A stretch of DNA of 16,318 nucleotides, from assembly GCA_002432085.1 (NCBI GenBank), contig DJFN01000063.1:1-16318 (forward strand), in the 5' to 3' direction. Position 1 is the stretch's first letter. Each line of letters starts with the position of its first letter. This DNA is from Flavobacteriales bacterium UBA5871 (lineage in GTDB: Bacteria > Bacteroidota > Bacteroidia > Flavobacteriales_D > Crocinitomicaceae). Positions 7,393 to 14,203 of this stretch are shown here, piece by piece. The translations under genes and the position numbers were made by a program. The notes beneath the pieces are model-generated. The model was not told the origin of the DNA. It made no database searches and saw only the letters and a program-made list of their open reading frames with translations.

Positions 7393-9513
7393 ATGCCGCG
7401 CTATATGAAACTACTGCTAAGTGTGGTGCTGATTTTTATCAGCGCTAACGTAACTGCCCAATACTCCGACTCAGAGATCGACAAGCTGATTGCCAGCTCA
7501 ACGGAAGAAGAGCTCGTTATTCAAAGCTCTCAACTGCTTGACGATGGCTATTACATGGCCGCCGAGCGACTGGTCGATAAACTGCTCGAGAAAGATCCGG
7601 AAAACTGCAATTACAATTACCGCAAAGGCGTAATCCTGGCCGATGCACGCGGTGATTTCGCGGGGTCTGTTGCGCATCTTGAAAAGGCTTCGAAAGACAT
7701 CGACAAGAACTACGATATGTACTCCGGCACGGAAAAATCGGCTGGTCTCGATGCGTTGTATCACCTCGGACGCGGCTATCATCGTCTGGGCAATTATGCC
7801 AAAGCGCATGAGTTCTATACGTCCTTTCTGAATCAGGCGAAAAAGCAAACCGATCTCACCAGATCGGCAGAATTAGGATTAAAACAGCTGGAACTCGCCG
7901 AGCAGCTTTCCGCCAATCCGCGAAAGAATGTCAACATTGTGAATCTCGGCGATGTGATCAACAGCAAAAATCCTGAATATTCGCCGCTTGTTTCCTTCGA
8001 TGGGAGCGCGTTGTATTACACTTCCCGCCGCGAATGGGACGAAGGACAAACAGCCGAATTCCGCGATCCGCGTTTGGGCTTATATCCTGAAGATATTTAT
8101 GTTTCCTACAAAGATTTCGATGGCACGTGGACAACGCCGACGCGCCTCGATTTCTGCAAGGCGGACCAGAACGAAGCTTCGATTTCCGTGAGTGTGGATG
8201 AGCGTCGTATTTACGTTTACCAGGACATTATTGGCGGCGGCGATATTTTCTACTCCGACTTTTCGACCAACCGTTTCAAGGACATCATATCGCTGGAAAA
8301 TAAGGACGTCAACACCAAATTTTGGGATACGCACTGCTTCGTAACACCGGATGGACGCACGATGTATTTCGCTTCGGAACGTCCGGAAGGCTATGGCGGC
8401 CGCGACATTTACCGCATCGTGAAAATGGCCGACAATACCTGGAGCAAGCCAATGAATCTCGGGCCGGTCATCAATTCGGCTTATGACGAAGATGCGCCGT
8501 TCATGGCCAGCGATAACAAATCGCTGTTCTTTGCTACCAACGGACCGCGCAGTATGGGTGGCTTCGACATCATGGTTTCGGTAATCGATGCCGACAACAA
8601 CTGGTCTGCTCCGATTAACCTCGGTGTTCCGATGAACTCGCCGCAGGACGATATTTTCTACACCGAAACGATCGACGGCCGCCGCGGCTACATCACCTCG
8701 ATGCGTGGCGATACGAAAGGGGAGAAGGACATCTACGAAATCGAGAACGATTACATGTCGATCAACCGTGGCGCGATCCTGAACGGAAAAGTGATCGTTC
8801 TGAACGGTCGCCCGATGCCGGAAGATGTGACCATCACCGTAGCCTGCAGCGACTGCAACGATCAGTACGACCGTACGGTTTACCCGCGCATGCGCGACGG
8901 AGCTTTCTCCATGACGCTCGATCCGTGCCGTACTTACGAGATCATTTTCCGCCACGGAAACGGCGAGAAGGAATTCTACCGCGAGAGCTTCAGCACAGAC
9001 TGCAAGAAGGAAAAAGACGAGATCTACCGCGAGGTTTACCTCGATGCAGAAAAAATGGCGATCGTTCCGAAAGATCCGCCGGTTCTTACGCCGGATACCA
9101 TTATTCCGATCGTTCTTCCGGATACTGTAATTAAAAACTACGAGCCGCTGGCGTTCCGTCACACATTCGGCTACAACAAGAACAAGCTGGCGGTTACCGA
9201 AGCGCGCATGAAAAACTTCCTGAAGAGCGCCGAAAAACAGCTCAAGGACGGAAGAGACAAGATCGTGATCGAGATCACTTCTTCGGCCTCGTTCGTACCG
9301 ACCCATGAGTTCAAGGACAACCAGGAGCTTAGTGAAACCCGTGCGGCCAATATGAAAGCGATGCTGGAAAATTACTTCGCGAAATCGGCTTACAAAGACA
9401 AGGTGGAAATCGTTATCGTTTCGAGCGTAGTCTCCGGTCCTGCTTACGAATCCGATTCCCGCAACAAGGATAAATACACGCCGTTCCAGTTTGTTGAGTT
9501 GAAAACCAGGTAG
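7393..9513 (+). CDS. PorE-like paralogue with a divergent OmpA-like C-terminus
   Basis: This 706-residue exported protein is clearly a tandem paralogue of the preceding gene. The TPR region (about 40-175), the propeller (about 185-455; PEYSPLVSFDGSALYYTSRR, NGPRSMGGFD) and the four-cysteine beta-domain (Cys485, Cys488, Cys512, Cys537) align throughout. The signal peptide ends near NVTA-QYS; the ATG at 7405 (MKLLLSVV) is a more typical start than 7393. After residue 550 it differs: the carboxypeptidase-regulatory-like domain is missing and a Pro-rich linker (560-580) replaces it. The last 120 residues keep an OmpA-like outline (LSETRAANMK, with Arg650 at the place of the binding arginine). The HTDSRG aspartate is replaced by SASFVPT and the NRR end is lost. 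Peptidoglycan binding is therefore doubtful. It may be a partner subunit of the first protein or a specialised version. Confidence 0.85.
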   Translation: MPRYMKLLLSVVLIFISANVTAQYSDSEIDKLIASSTEEELVIQSSQLLDDGYYMAAERLVDKLLEKDPENCNYNYRKGVILADARGDFAGSVAHLEKASKDIDKNYDMYSGTEKSAGLDALYHLGRGYHRLGNYAKAHEFYTSFLNQAKKQTDLTRSAELGLKQLELAEQLSANPRKNVNIVNLGDVINSKNPEYSPLVSFDGSALYYTSRREWDEGQTAEFRDPRLGLYPEDIYVSYKDFDGTWTTPTRLDFCKADQNEASISVSVDERRIYVYQDIIGGGDIFYSDFSTNRFKDIISLENKDVNTKFWDTHCFVTPDGRTMYFASERPEGYGGRDIYRIVKMADNTWSKPMNLGPVINSAYDEDAPFMASDNKSLFFATNGPRSMGGFDIMVSVIDADNNWSAPINLGVPMNSPQDDIFYTETIDGRRGYITSMRGDTKGEKDIYEIENDYMSINRGAILNGKVIVLNGRPMPEDVTITVACSDCNDQYDRTVYPRMRDGAFSMTLDPCRTYEIIFRHGNGEKEFYRESFSTDCKKEKDEIYREVYLDAEKMAIVPKDPPVLTPDTIIPIVLPDTVIKNYEPLAFRHTFGYNKNKLAVTEARMKNFLKSAEKQLKDGRDKIVIEITSSASFVPTHEFKDNQELSETRAANMKAMLENYFAKSAYKDKVEIVIVSSVVSGPAYESDSRNKDKYTPFQFVELKTR

Positions 9514-9560
9514 TTGCGAAATGGGCGCTGTTCACCCTTTTAATTATGAAAGGCGAACAG

Positions 9561-9568
9561 TATATTTG
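9561..9568 (+). promoter_or_regulatory. -7 box for the exonuclease gene
   Basis: TATATTTG is a full match to TAnnTTTG, 13 bases before the ATG at 9582. A T-rich CTTTT lies about 20 bases upstream, in place of a TTG. It gives this gene its own short-leader transcript. Confidence 0.5.
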
Positions 9569-9581
9569 ATCAAAAAAGCCC

Positions 9582-10454
9582 ATGAATCTATCGCTATCGC
9601 TGCAACGTCCTTTTGCGGTTTTTGACCTTGAAACAACCGGCGTCAATGTGACCCGTGACAGGATCGTCGAGATAGCGATCATCAAGCTGATGCCCGACGG
9701 CACCGAGCACGAATACTACCGTCGTGTGAATCCACAGATGCCTATTCCGCAGGAATCAACCGCGATTCACGGTATCACGGACGAGCATGTGAAAGACGAG
9801 CCGTTCTTTTCGGCAATAGCAGATGAAGTGGCCGCGTTCATCGGCGATGCAGATCTTGCGGACTATAACTCCAATAAATTCGATATTCCGGTGCTGGCGG
9901 AGGAATTCCTGCGCTGCAACCACGGCTTCGATATCCGCTCGCGTAAATTCGTCGACGTACAGAACATCTTCCACAAAATGGAACAGCGAACGCTTGCAGC
10001 GGCCTACCAGTTTTACTGCCAGCAAACGATGCAAAACGCCCACAATGCGCTTTACGATACACGTGTTACACTCGACGTTTTCAAAGCACAGCTGGAGCGT
10101 TATGAAACCCTTTCGAGATCCGTACACGAGCTGGCCGAATTCACGCGTCAGGGCAATATCGAATGGCACGATTTCGCCGGTCGACTGGCGGTAAACGAAA
10201 ACGGCAAGATCATGTACAATTTCGGCAAACACAAAGGCAAAACGGTGGAAGAAATCCATTATTCCGAGCCGGGCTATTACGGTTGGATGCTGGACGCCGA
10301 TTTCCCGCTGTACACCAAGCAGCTGCTAAAGGAAGAGATCGAGCGGATCAAAGCCGAGAGAAAGCAGTCCCAACCAGCGCAGAATCAGAACGATCGTCAG
10401 CCGATGAGCATGGAGGACAAGCTGGCGGCGCTGAAGAATAAGTTTAATAAGTAG
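9582..10454 (+). CDS. DEDDh 3'-5' exonuclease (DnaQ-like) with a DUF3820-like tail
   Basis: This is a 290-residue cytoplasmic nuclease. Residues 8-175 form the DnaQ/epsilon-type exonuclease. Asp15 and Glu17 lie in FDLETTG (ExoI), Asp101 in NSNKFD (ExoII), and His154 and Asp159 in HNALYDT (ExoIII). This is a complete DEDDh set, so it should degrade single strands from the 3' end using two metal ions. Residues 205-255 (MYNFGKHKGKTVEEI ... YYGWMLDADFP) resemble the small DUF3820 domain. A Lys/Gln-rich tail follows. It is not the usual replicative epsilon subunit, because the polymerase-binding tail is replaced. It could be a proofreading, repair or RNA-processing enzyme. The dispersed repeat begins 7 bases after its stop. 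Confidence 0.88.
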   Translation: MNLSLSLQRPFAVFDLETTGVNVTRDRIVEIAIIKLMPDGTEHEYYRRVNPQMPIPQESTAIHGITDEHVKDEPFFSAIADEVAAFIGDADLADYNSNKFDIPVLAEEFLRCNHGFDIRSRKFVDVQNIFHKMEQRTLAAAYQFYCQQTMQNAHNALYDTRVTLDVFKAQLERYETLSRSVHELAEFTRQGNIEWHDFAGRLAVNENGKIMYNFGKHKGKTVEEIHYSEPGYYGWMLDADFPLYTKQLLKEEIERIKAERKQSQPAQNQNDRQPMSMEDKLAALKNKFNK

Positions 10455-10460
10455 CTCGCT

Positions 10461-10806
10461 CACCACAAAGAAGCAAAGTATAGGGACAGGCTTGGCTTGT
10501 AAGGGAGCAAAGGCGATCGCGGTTATTGTTGGGAAAGTCTTCCTACAGTGCATAAAGACTAACTGAAGCTTGTGTTGTTTCACCCACAAGAGTTTGCGCA
10601 GCAAGTGAAGACGAATTGTAGCTCGTAGTTGACGAGCTTAACAATGAGGTAGACACAAAAGCTTATGGTATGCGCTGCGTGTGGTTCGAAGCATCCCGTC
10701 CGCCGCGGCGGACGGAATTACACAAAAGGGTTTCGGTTCTTAACTTAACTCATCTTTGCTGTCTTTAGCGGTACTATTGTCAAGTATTCTTTGCTCCTTT
10801 GTGGTG
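10461..10806. repeat. Dispersed intergenic element with inverted ends, copy B
   Basis: The inverted ends 10461-10478 and 10789-10806 match at 17 of 18 positions (CTTTGCTyCTTTGTGGTG). They correspond to the ends of copy A. The shared core is at about 10653-10728: ACACAAAAGCTTAT, then TGTGGTTCGAAGCA, then the perfect 20-bp palindrome CCGTCCGCCGCGGCGGACGG (10696-10715), then ACACAAAAG. A further 7-bp stem, AGCTCGT (10620-10626) with ACGAGCT (10632-10638), lies to the left. Copy B carries about 170 extra bases left of the core. It occupies the whole gap of over 300 bases between two genes; I find no gene in it. Its right end is 16 bases before the next ATG. Confidence 0.8.
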
Positions 10807-10822
10807 AAAAAATCGATATCTG

Positions 10823-11431
10823 ATGAAAATCATTTGTATAGGCAGAAATTACGCCGACCATGCCAAAGAAATGAATGCCCCCTTGCCGGAAGCTCCGGTG
10901 TTTTTTCTGAAGCCCGATACGGCGCTGCTGCCGGCCGGAACGCCGTTCTACATTCCCGATTTTACCAACGACCTGCACTACGAATGCGAGCTCGTGGTGA
11001 AGATCAAAAAGGTGGGGAAGAACATTCCGGAGAAGTTCGCAGCGGAGTACTACGATCAGATCGGCCTGGGAATCGATTTCACGGCGCGCGATCTGCAGGG
11101 CAAGGCCAAAGAGAAAGGGCTCCCGTGGGAAATCGGCAAAAGCTTCGACAACAGCGCGCCGCTGGGCGGTTTTCTCCCGAAAGAAAGCCTCGATCTGTCG
11201 AATCTGACTTTTACGCTGAAAAAAAATGGGGCAATCGTTCAGGTCGGTCACACCGGTGATATGATCTTCACGATCGATCGTCTGATCAGCTATGTTTCGA
11301 GGTTTATCACGCTGAAAACCGGTGATTTGCTCTTCACGGGAACGCCTGCGGGAGTTGGTCCGGTAGCGATCGGCGATCACTTGGAAGGAAGTATAGGCGA
11401 AGAAAAGTTGCTGGATTTACAGATCAAATAG
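10823..11431 (+). CDS. Fumarylacetoacetate hydrolase (FAH) family protein
   Basis: This 202-residue cytoplasmic enzyme resembles FAHD1/YcgM, which hydrolyse acylpyruvates or decarboxylate oxaloacetate. The length equals the short single-domain form. Visible motifs are the start KIICIGRNYADHAKEM, the metal ligands Glu54 and Glu56 in HYECELVV and Asp85 in GIDFTARD, the KSFDNSAPLG loop (106-115), and the C-terminal GDLLFTGTPAGVGP. All expected ligands are present, so it should be active. The substrate cannot be read from sequence. Its ATG lies just after the repeat element, so its promoter is probably inside or replaced by that element. The tRNA promoter starts at the base after the stop codon. 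Confidence 0.9.
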   Translation: MKIICIGRNYADHAKEMNAPLPEAPVFFLKPDTALLPAGTPFYIPDFTNDLHYECELVVKIKKVGKNIPEKFAAEYYDQIGLGIDFTARDLQGKAKEKGLPWEIGKSFDNSAPLGGFLPKESLDLSNLTFTLKKNGAIVQVGHTGDMIFTIDRLISYVSRFITLKTGDLLFTGTPAGVGPVAIGDHLEGSIGEEKLLDLQIK

Positions 11432-11461
11432 TTGCTGAACCGTATAAATGTATTATCTTTG
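11432..11461 (+). promoter_or_regulatory. Bacteroidota-type promoter of tRNA-Leu
   Basis: TTG (11432-11434), a 19-base spacer, then TATCTTTG (11454-11461) match the TTG-N19-TAnnTTTG consensus in full. The tRNA begins 18 bases after the -7 box. This is the clearest promoter in the window and a main reason for assigning the phylum. Confidence 0.8.
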
Positions 11462-11479
11462 CACTCGTCTAAAAATCAC

Positions 11480-11561
11480 GCGCACGTGATGAAATTGGTA
11501 GACATGCCATCTTGAGGGGGTGGTGCCTTCGGGTGTGCTGGTTCGACTCCAGTCGTGCGCA
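11480..11561 (+). tRNA. tRNA-Leu (GAG)
   Basis: This 82-base tRNA folds fully. The acceptor GCGCACG (11480-11486) pairs with CGTGCGC (11554-11560), with discriminator A at 11561. The D-arm contains AAATTGGTAGAC. The anticodon arm is CCATC-TTGAGGG-GGTGG with anticodon GAG. A long variable arm is typical of class II tRNA, and the T-arm is CTGG-TTCGACT-CCAG. CCA is not encoded. It is the apparent anchor of the accessory region downstream, where pieces like its 3' end recur. Confidence 0.96.
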
Positions 11562-11578
11562 CTCAACAACAAAAAAAG

Positions 11579-11608
11579 ATAAATGCCCGCTTTTCAGTGG
11601 GCATTTAT
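11579..11608. terminator. Terminator after tRNA-Leu
   Basis: ATAAATGCCC (11579-11588) pairs perfectly with GGGCATTTAT (11599-11608) around a 10-base loop. A-rich sequence precedes it and T-rich sequence follows it. It ends the tRNA transcript and shields the downstream gene. Confidence 0.85.
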
Positions 11609-11671
11609 TATTTTATTACCTTCCGATCTGTATTCCTTAACTAACCTGTCGTAAATAACTTTCAGAACATT

Positions 11672-12229
11672 ATGGATTCAAATAAAGAACTCTGGGATCT
11701 CCACGACTATGTGTCAGAATATCTTCATCCTTTAAACGACATTGAACTACTTATCCTCAAAGGGCATAATCTAATCGAATATTGTATGAATCAATATATT
11801 GAGGATGTAGTTCCCAATCCAACCGAGTTTATCAAAATGAATCTAACCTTTTCACAGAAGTTGGGAATAATGAAGTTTTTGACCGTCATTGACTTTCATT
11901 TTTTCGCACACATCAGCTTGTTCAATAAGATAAGAAATAATTTGGCGCACAATCTCAACCCTGACTTAGAGAGTATAGATAAGTTTATACTCCAAACTTC
12001 TTATTCATATGATATTGTGAAAAATGAAATGTCAAAAAATAAGATTATGGCTTTGAAGTACGCGATAAGAAATACATGTACCCAAATTAATATGGGTAGA
12101 ATCGGAGCAAAAACTACTCTGAGTTTTCACGCACAGGATAAAGTACGTGCCTTCATGGAAGCGAGAGATGCTGAGAACAACAAGGGTGAGATTACCGATG
12201 GTTCACAAAACTCTGAAACATCAAAATAG
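11672..12229 (+). CDS. Stand-alone HEPN-like protein
   Basis: This 185-residue, probably all-helical cytoplasmic protein carries RNNLAH (Arg88 to His93), the RX4H signature of HEPN domains. It sits in a helix context (LIEYCMNQYIED ... FSQKLGIMKFL ... LFNKIRNNLAHNLNPD) that also recalls MltR/DUF4145-like members of the superfamily. HEPN proteins include RNA-cutting toxins and defence effectors, but some are not nucleases. No nucleotidyltransferase (MNT) antitoxin or second domain is adjacent. Residues after about 165 are polar and probably disordered. Codon use is AT-rich compared with upstream genes, consistent with acquired DNA. The family call is moderate; a defence role is inferred from motif and setting. 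Confidence 0.65.
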   Translation: MDSNKELWDLHDYVSEYLHPLNDIELLILKGHNLIEYCMNQYIEDVVPNPTEFIKMNLTFSQKLGIMKFLTVIDFHFFAHISLFNKIRNNLAHNLNPDLESIDKFILQTSYSYDIVKNEMSKNKIMALKYAIRNTCTQINMGRIGAKTTLSFHAQDKVRAFMEARDAENNKGEITDGSQNSETSK

Positions 12230-12249
12230 AAAGGATAATAAATCCTTGA

Positions 12250-12280
12250 TTTGGTTCTACTTTTGTACCGAATTGCGCAC
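12250..12280 (+). repeat. 31-bp direct repeat R1 ending in GCGCAC
   Basis: It matches 14204-14234 at 29 of 31 positions; both differences are transitions. Its end, TTGCGCAC, matches the tRNA acceptor 3' end (and the first six bases of the tRNA). Its GGTTCTACT resembles a T-loop start (GGTTCGACT in the tRNA), but no T-stem forms and there are five extra bases. It also contains TACTTTTG, a -7 box match, so a promoter remnant before a tRNA start is another reading. Confidence 0.75.
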
Positions 12281-12282
12281 GA

Positions 12283-12318
12283 AAAAAATAAGGAGAGTGT
12301 AAGCTCTCCTATTTTTTT
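12283..12318. terminator. Bidirectional terminator after R1
   Basis: The stem is AGGAGAG (12291-12297) with CTCTCCT (12304-12310), loop TGTAAG. It is extended by A-rich and T-rich arms (12283-12290 and 12311-12318), so it works on both strands. It lies 2 bases after repeat R1 and 54 bases after the HEPN-like gene. Confidence 0.85.
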
Positions 12319-12319
12319 G

Positions 12320-12356
12320 CACTCTTCTCTCACTCTCACACTCACTCTTTCTTCTT
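12320..12356 (+). repeat. CT-rich low-complexity tract
   Basis: Thirty-seven bases of almost pure C/T with occasional A, built from ACTC and TCTC steps. Ten bases of it (12327-12336, CTCTCACTCT) are exactly complementary to 12391-12400. CACTCT at 12374-12379 can also pair with 12391-12396, so alternative hairpins are possible. No function is assigned. Confidence 0.5.
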
Positions 12357-12423
12357 GTAATTTGTCGTGGAAGCACTCTCCGTATTTTTCAGAGTGAGAG
12401 CGAAATCCCGGTTAAAATGTCTA

Positions 12424-12456
12424 TACTCAGTAAACTAACTTAATTTTCACTGAGTA
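12424..12456. repeat. Inverted repeat abutting the broken S23-type gene
   Basis: TACTCAGT (12424-12431) and ACTGAGTA (12449-12456) form perfect 8-bp arms around a 17-base loop. The second arm runs into the ATG at 12456. A hairpin here would cover the start region, or it may be an insertion boundary. Confidence 0.45.
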
Positions 12457-12807
12457 TGTTCGATTTCGAGAAACTCGATGTTTACCAAAAAGCCAAACTG
12501 TTCAATAAAGAAGTTTATGCGTTTTTACGCGCTTCTAAAACCATTGACTCCGTTTCCAAAAATCAGTTGAGAAGAGCTTCGCTAGTATTATGCTGAATGT
12601 AGCTGAAGGATCCAGCAGGTTTAGCAAACCTGACAGGCGGAATTTCTTTGTAATTCCAGGGGCTCGGCATTTGAATGTGCAGCTGTTTTCGATTTTCTGA
12701 AAGACGAAGTCGTTTTCAGCGATGAGGAATTCAAAAACTTCTACTCGAAGGTTGACGAGCTGTCAAGAATGTTGTTTAGGATGATTCGAAATTTGTCGGT
12801 GAATTGA
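12456..12807 (+). pseudogene. Broken four-helix-bundle (23S rRNA intervening/S23-type) protein gene
   Basis: The ATG at 12456 gives FDFEKLDVYQKAKLFNKEVY and continues to LRRASL, where a lost base (about 12582) leads to an early TGA. The next frame gives IMLNVAEGSSRFSKPDRRNF until a second lost base (about 12660). The third part reads GSAFECAAVFDFLKDEVVFS to the TGA at 12805-12807. Joined, these give about 117 residues, the full length and motif order of the four-helix-bundle family (SLSIMLNIAEGSSR; ARGSAFEC). The family is known as intervening sequences in 23S rRNA and as free-standing genes of unclear role. Two separate deletions point to genuine decay, not one sequencing slip, although I cannot exclude errors. 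The stop lies directly against the tRNA scar at 12808. Confidence 0.85.
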
Positions 12808-12833
12808 GTGGTTTGACTCCAATCGTGCACACT
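12808..12833 (+). repeat. Degraded copy of the tRNA-Leu 3' end
   Basis: The 26 bases match the T-arm plus acceptor 3' side of tRNA-Leu (11538-11563) at 22 positions. Three of the four differences are transitions (C/T, G/A). The T-loop reads TTTGACT and four of five T-stem pairs survive. No D-arm or anticodon arm precedes it; the S23-type pseudogene does. A terminator follows, just as after the intact tRNA. This is what a displaced tRNA 3' end at an old insertion junction should look like. Confidence 0.75.
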
Positions 12834-12847
12834 TCACAAAAAGTATT

Positions 12848-12880
12848 AAAATCCTTCCAGATTATCTGGGAGGATTTTTT
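12848..12880 (+). terminator. Terminator after the tRNA scar
   Basis: ATCCTTCCAGA (12851-12861) pairs with TCTGGGAGGAT (12865-12875), with one T-G pair and a 3-base loop. A T-run ends at 12880. A terminator at this distance from a tRNA 3' end suggests the scar and terminator were once one tRNA unit. Confidence 0.9.
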
Positions 12881-12895
12881 GTTGAGCTTTTGAAT

Positions 12896-12941
12896 ACCGT
12901 ATTTATACGGTTGTTTTAGTGTCGTCAAATCTTCAATTTTG
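12896..12941 (+). promoter_or_regulatory. Promoter with overlapping palindrome for the putAbiC-like gene
   Basis: TTG (12911-12913), 20 bases, then CAATTTTG (12934-12941) is one base from the TAnnTTTG consensus and leaves a leader of about 10 bases before the ATG at 12956. A perfect inverted repeat, ACCGTAT-TT-ATACGGT (12896-12911), touches the -33 TTG. A bound protein there could block the promoter; no regulator gene is nearby. Confidence 0.45.
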
Positions 12942-12955
12942 GCTTTTCTAAATTC

Positions 12956-14167
12956 ATGAGCAAACTTTGGGAACAGATTAAGTCTACTTGTTATGATGAA
13001 GAGTCGGGACTAAAGAAACGCATTGTACTTTCGATAATATTAATAATAGTCGGCCTAGGTATTATTGTTTGGTTTTTACTAAGATTATTTGTTTTTGAAA
13101 GGCATTGGAACGTCAATCACAATGTGAATCTTCCAGACGCGGGTCAAATAGGGGATTTTATAGGAGGTCTTTCCGGTACTTTGTTCACATTAGTCGGAAT
13201 TATACTGCTCTTCGAAACGCTTGCCCTGCAACGTACAGAACTTTCAGAAAGCAGGAGGGTATTTGTAAAGCAGCAGTTTGACAACACTTTTTTTGAGTTA
13301 ATCAGATTGTATCATTCTTTAATTCAAGAGATTGATGAAGTAACGGAAGATGGCAACAAAAAGAAAAAAAATCTTTTCGACTATGCGGTAGAGGAAATGC
13401 AGAAAAATTTTGTCCCACAAAGGACTTTTGCTCAAAATAGAAATCTCGCGAAGCACCTATATACAGACTTTTACATCAAACACTTAAACGTAACGAGTCC
13501 TTATTTCAAAATGATTTATCGGATTTACCAACACATTGATAAATCTGAAATATCGGAGAAGGAAAAACTTGATTACGCAAAGATATTTCGATCCCAGCTT
13601 GCAGACAGTGAATTATTTTTGATTCGTTATAATGCAATGACTGAGAATGGTTCGAAGTCAGTTCAGTATCTCAATAAATATAATATCCTAAAACACCTGT
13701 CGAACTTTCAACTTTTGGAATTTAAGGATTGGTGGAAAAAGCTTGATGCTAAGGAAAAAAATGGTTTGGGATATTTATTTCTAGAGTTAAAAGAAACTTT
13801 AGTACACGTTCTGAGATCGCATGAATTAAATTTAGTCGAAAGAAAATTCAAAAGTGGAAGGTTTACAGTAAAGTTGACTTCAATTTACAAGTATCAGTTT
13901 GAAATTTCGTTCATAAAGGATCTTTCCAAAAAATCTAGTAAGCCAGCTGTTACTGATGGACTAGAGAAATTTTCTAGCAAAGAAATTGAGGACTTACTCC
14001 AAGGAATTTCTAAGGAATTAATAGTTATCTCAAATTTTAACAGCTACAATAATCGAAAAAACTTGATCTTTTCAGGAGAGATAACTGAACTAGACAGTTT
14101 GAAGACGGAGGTCACTGTGACAGTAACAAACGTTGATGAAGATGATCTCATAATTATTGAACGGTAA
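12956..14167 (+). CDS. Putative phage abortive infection protein (putAbiC-like)
   Basis: This 403-residue protein has two N-terminal membrane segments (about 22-45 and 72-90) and a long, mostly helical cytoplasmic part. GQIGDFIGGLSGTLFTLVGIILLFE (63-87) followed by LALQRTELSESR and QQFDNTFFELIRLYHSLI (106-123) are the pattern I associate with the putAbiC family, related to lactococcal AbiC. Those proteins are linked to phage resistance, probably by acting at the membrane during infection; the mechanism is not established. I see no nuclease or nucleotide-binding motif in the C-terminal part. The gene is AT-rich and stands alone between a terminator and repeat R2. It has its own candidate promoter. 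The family assignment is from memory of the pattern. Confidence 0.75.
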   Translation: MSKLWEQIKSTCYDEESGLKKRIVLSIILIIVGLGIIVWFLLRLFVFERHWNVNHNVNLPDAGQIGDFIGGLSGTLFTLVGIILLFETLALQRTELSESRRVFVKQQFDNTFFELIRLYHSLIQEIDEVTEDGNKKKKNLFDYAVEEMQKNFVPQRTFAQNRNLAKHLYTDFYIKHLNVTSPYFKMIYRIYQHIDKSEISEKEKLDYAKIFRSQLADSELFLIRYNAMTENGSKSVQYLNKYNILKHLSNFQLLEFKDWWKKLDAKEKNGLGYLFLELKETLVHVLRSHELNLVERKFKSGRFTVKLTSIYKYQFEISFIKDLSKKSSKPAVTDGLEKFSSKEIEDLLQGISKELIVISNFNSYNNRKNLIFSGEITELDSLKTEVTVTVTNVDEDDLIIIER

Positions 14168-14203
14168 CAATCAGTCTTCCAAAAAGAAGCTGATACTGGA
14201 AAT

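Noticed and set aside
8080..9306. 408-codon minus-strand open frame inside the second PorE-like gene
   Set aside because: It is an antisense shadow of a gene with clear domains; the composition is odd and there is no start context.
12456..12807. Part of a 23S rRNA gene, suggested by the S23-type protein
   Set aside because: No rRNA sequence flanks it; free-standing genes of this family are common.
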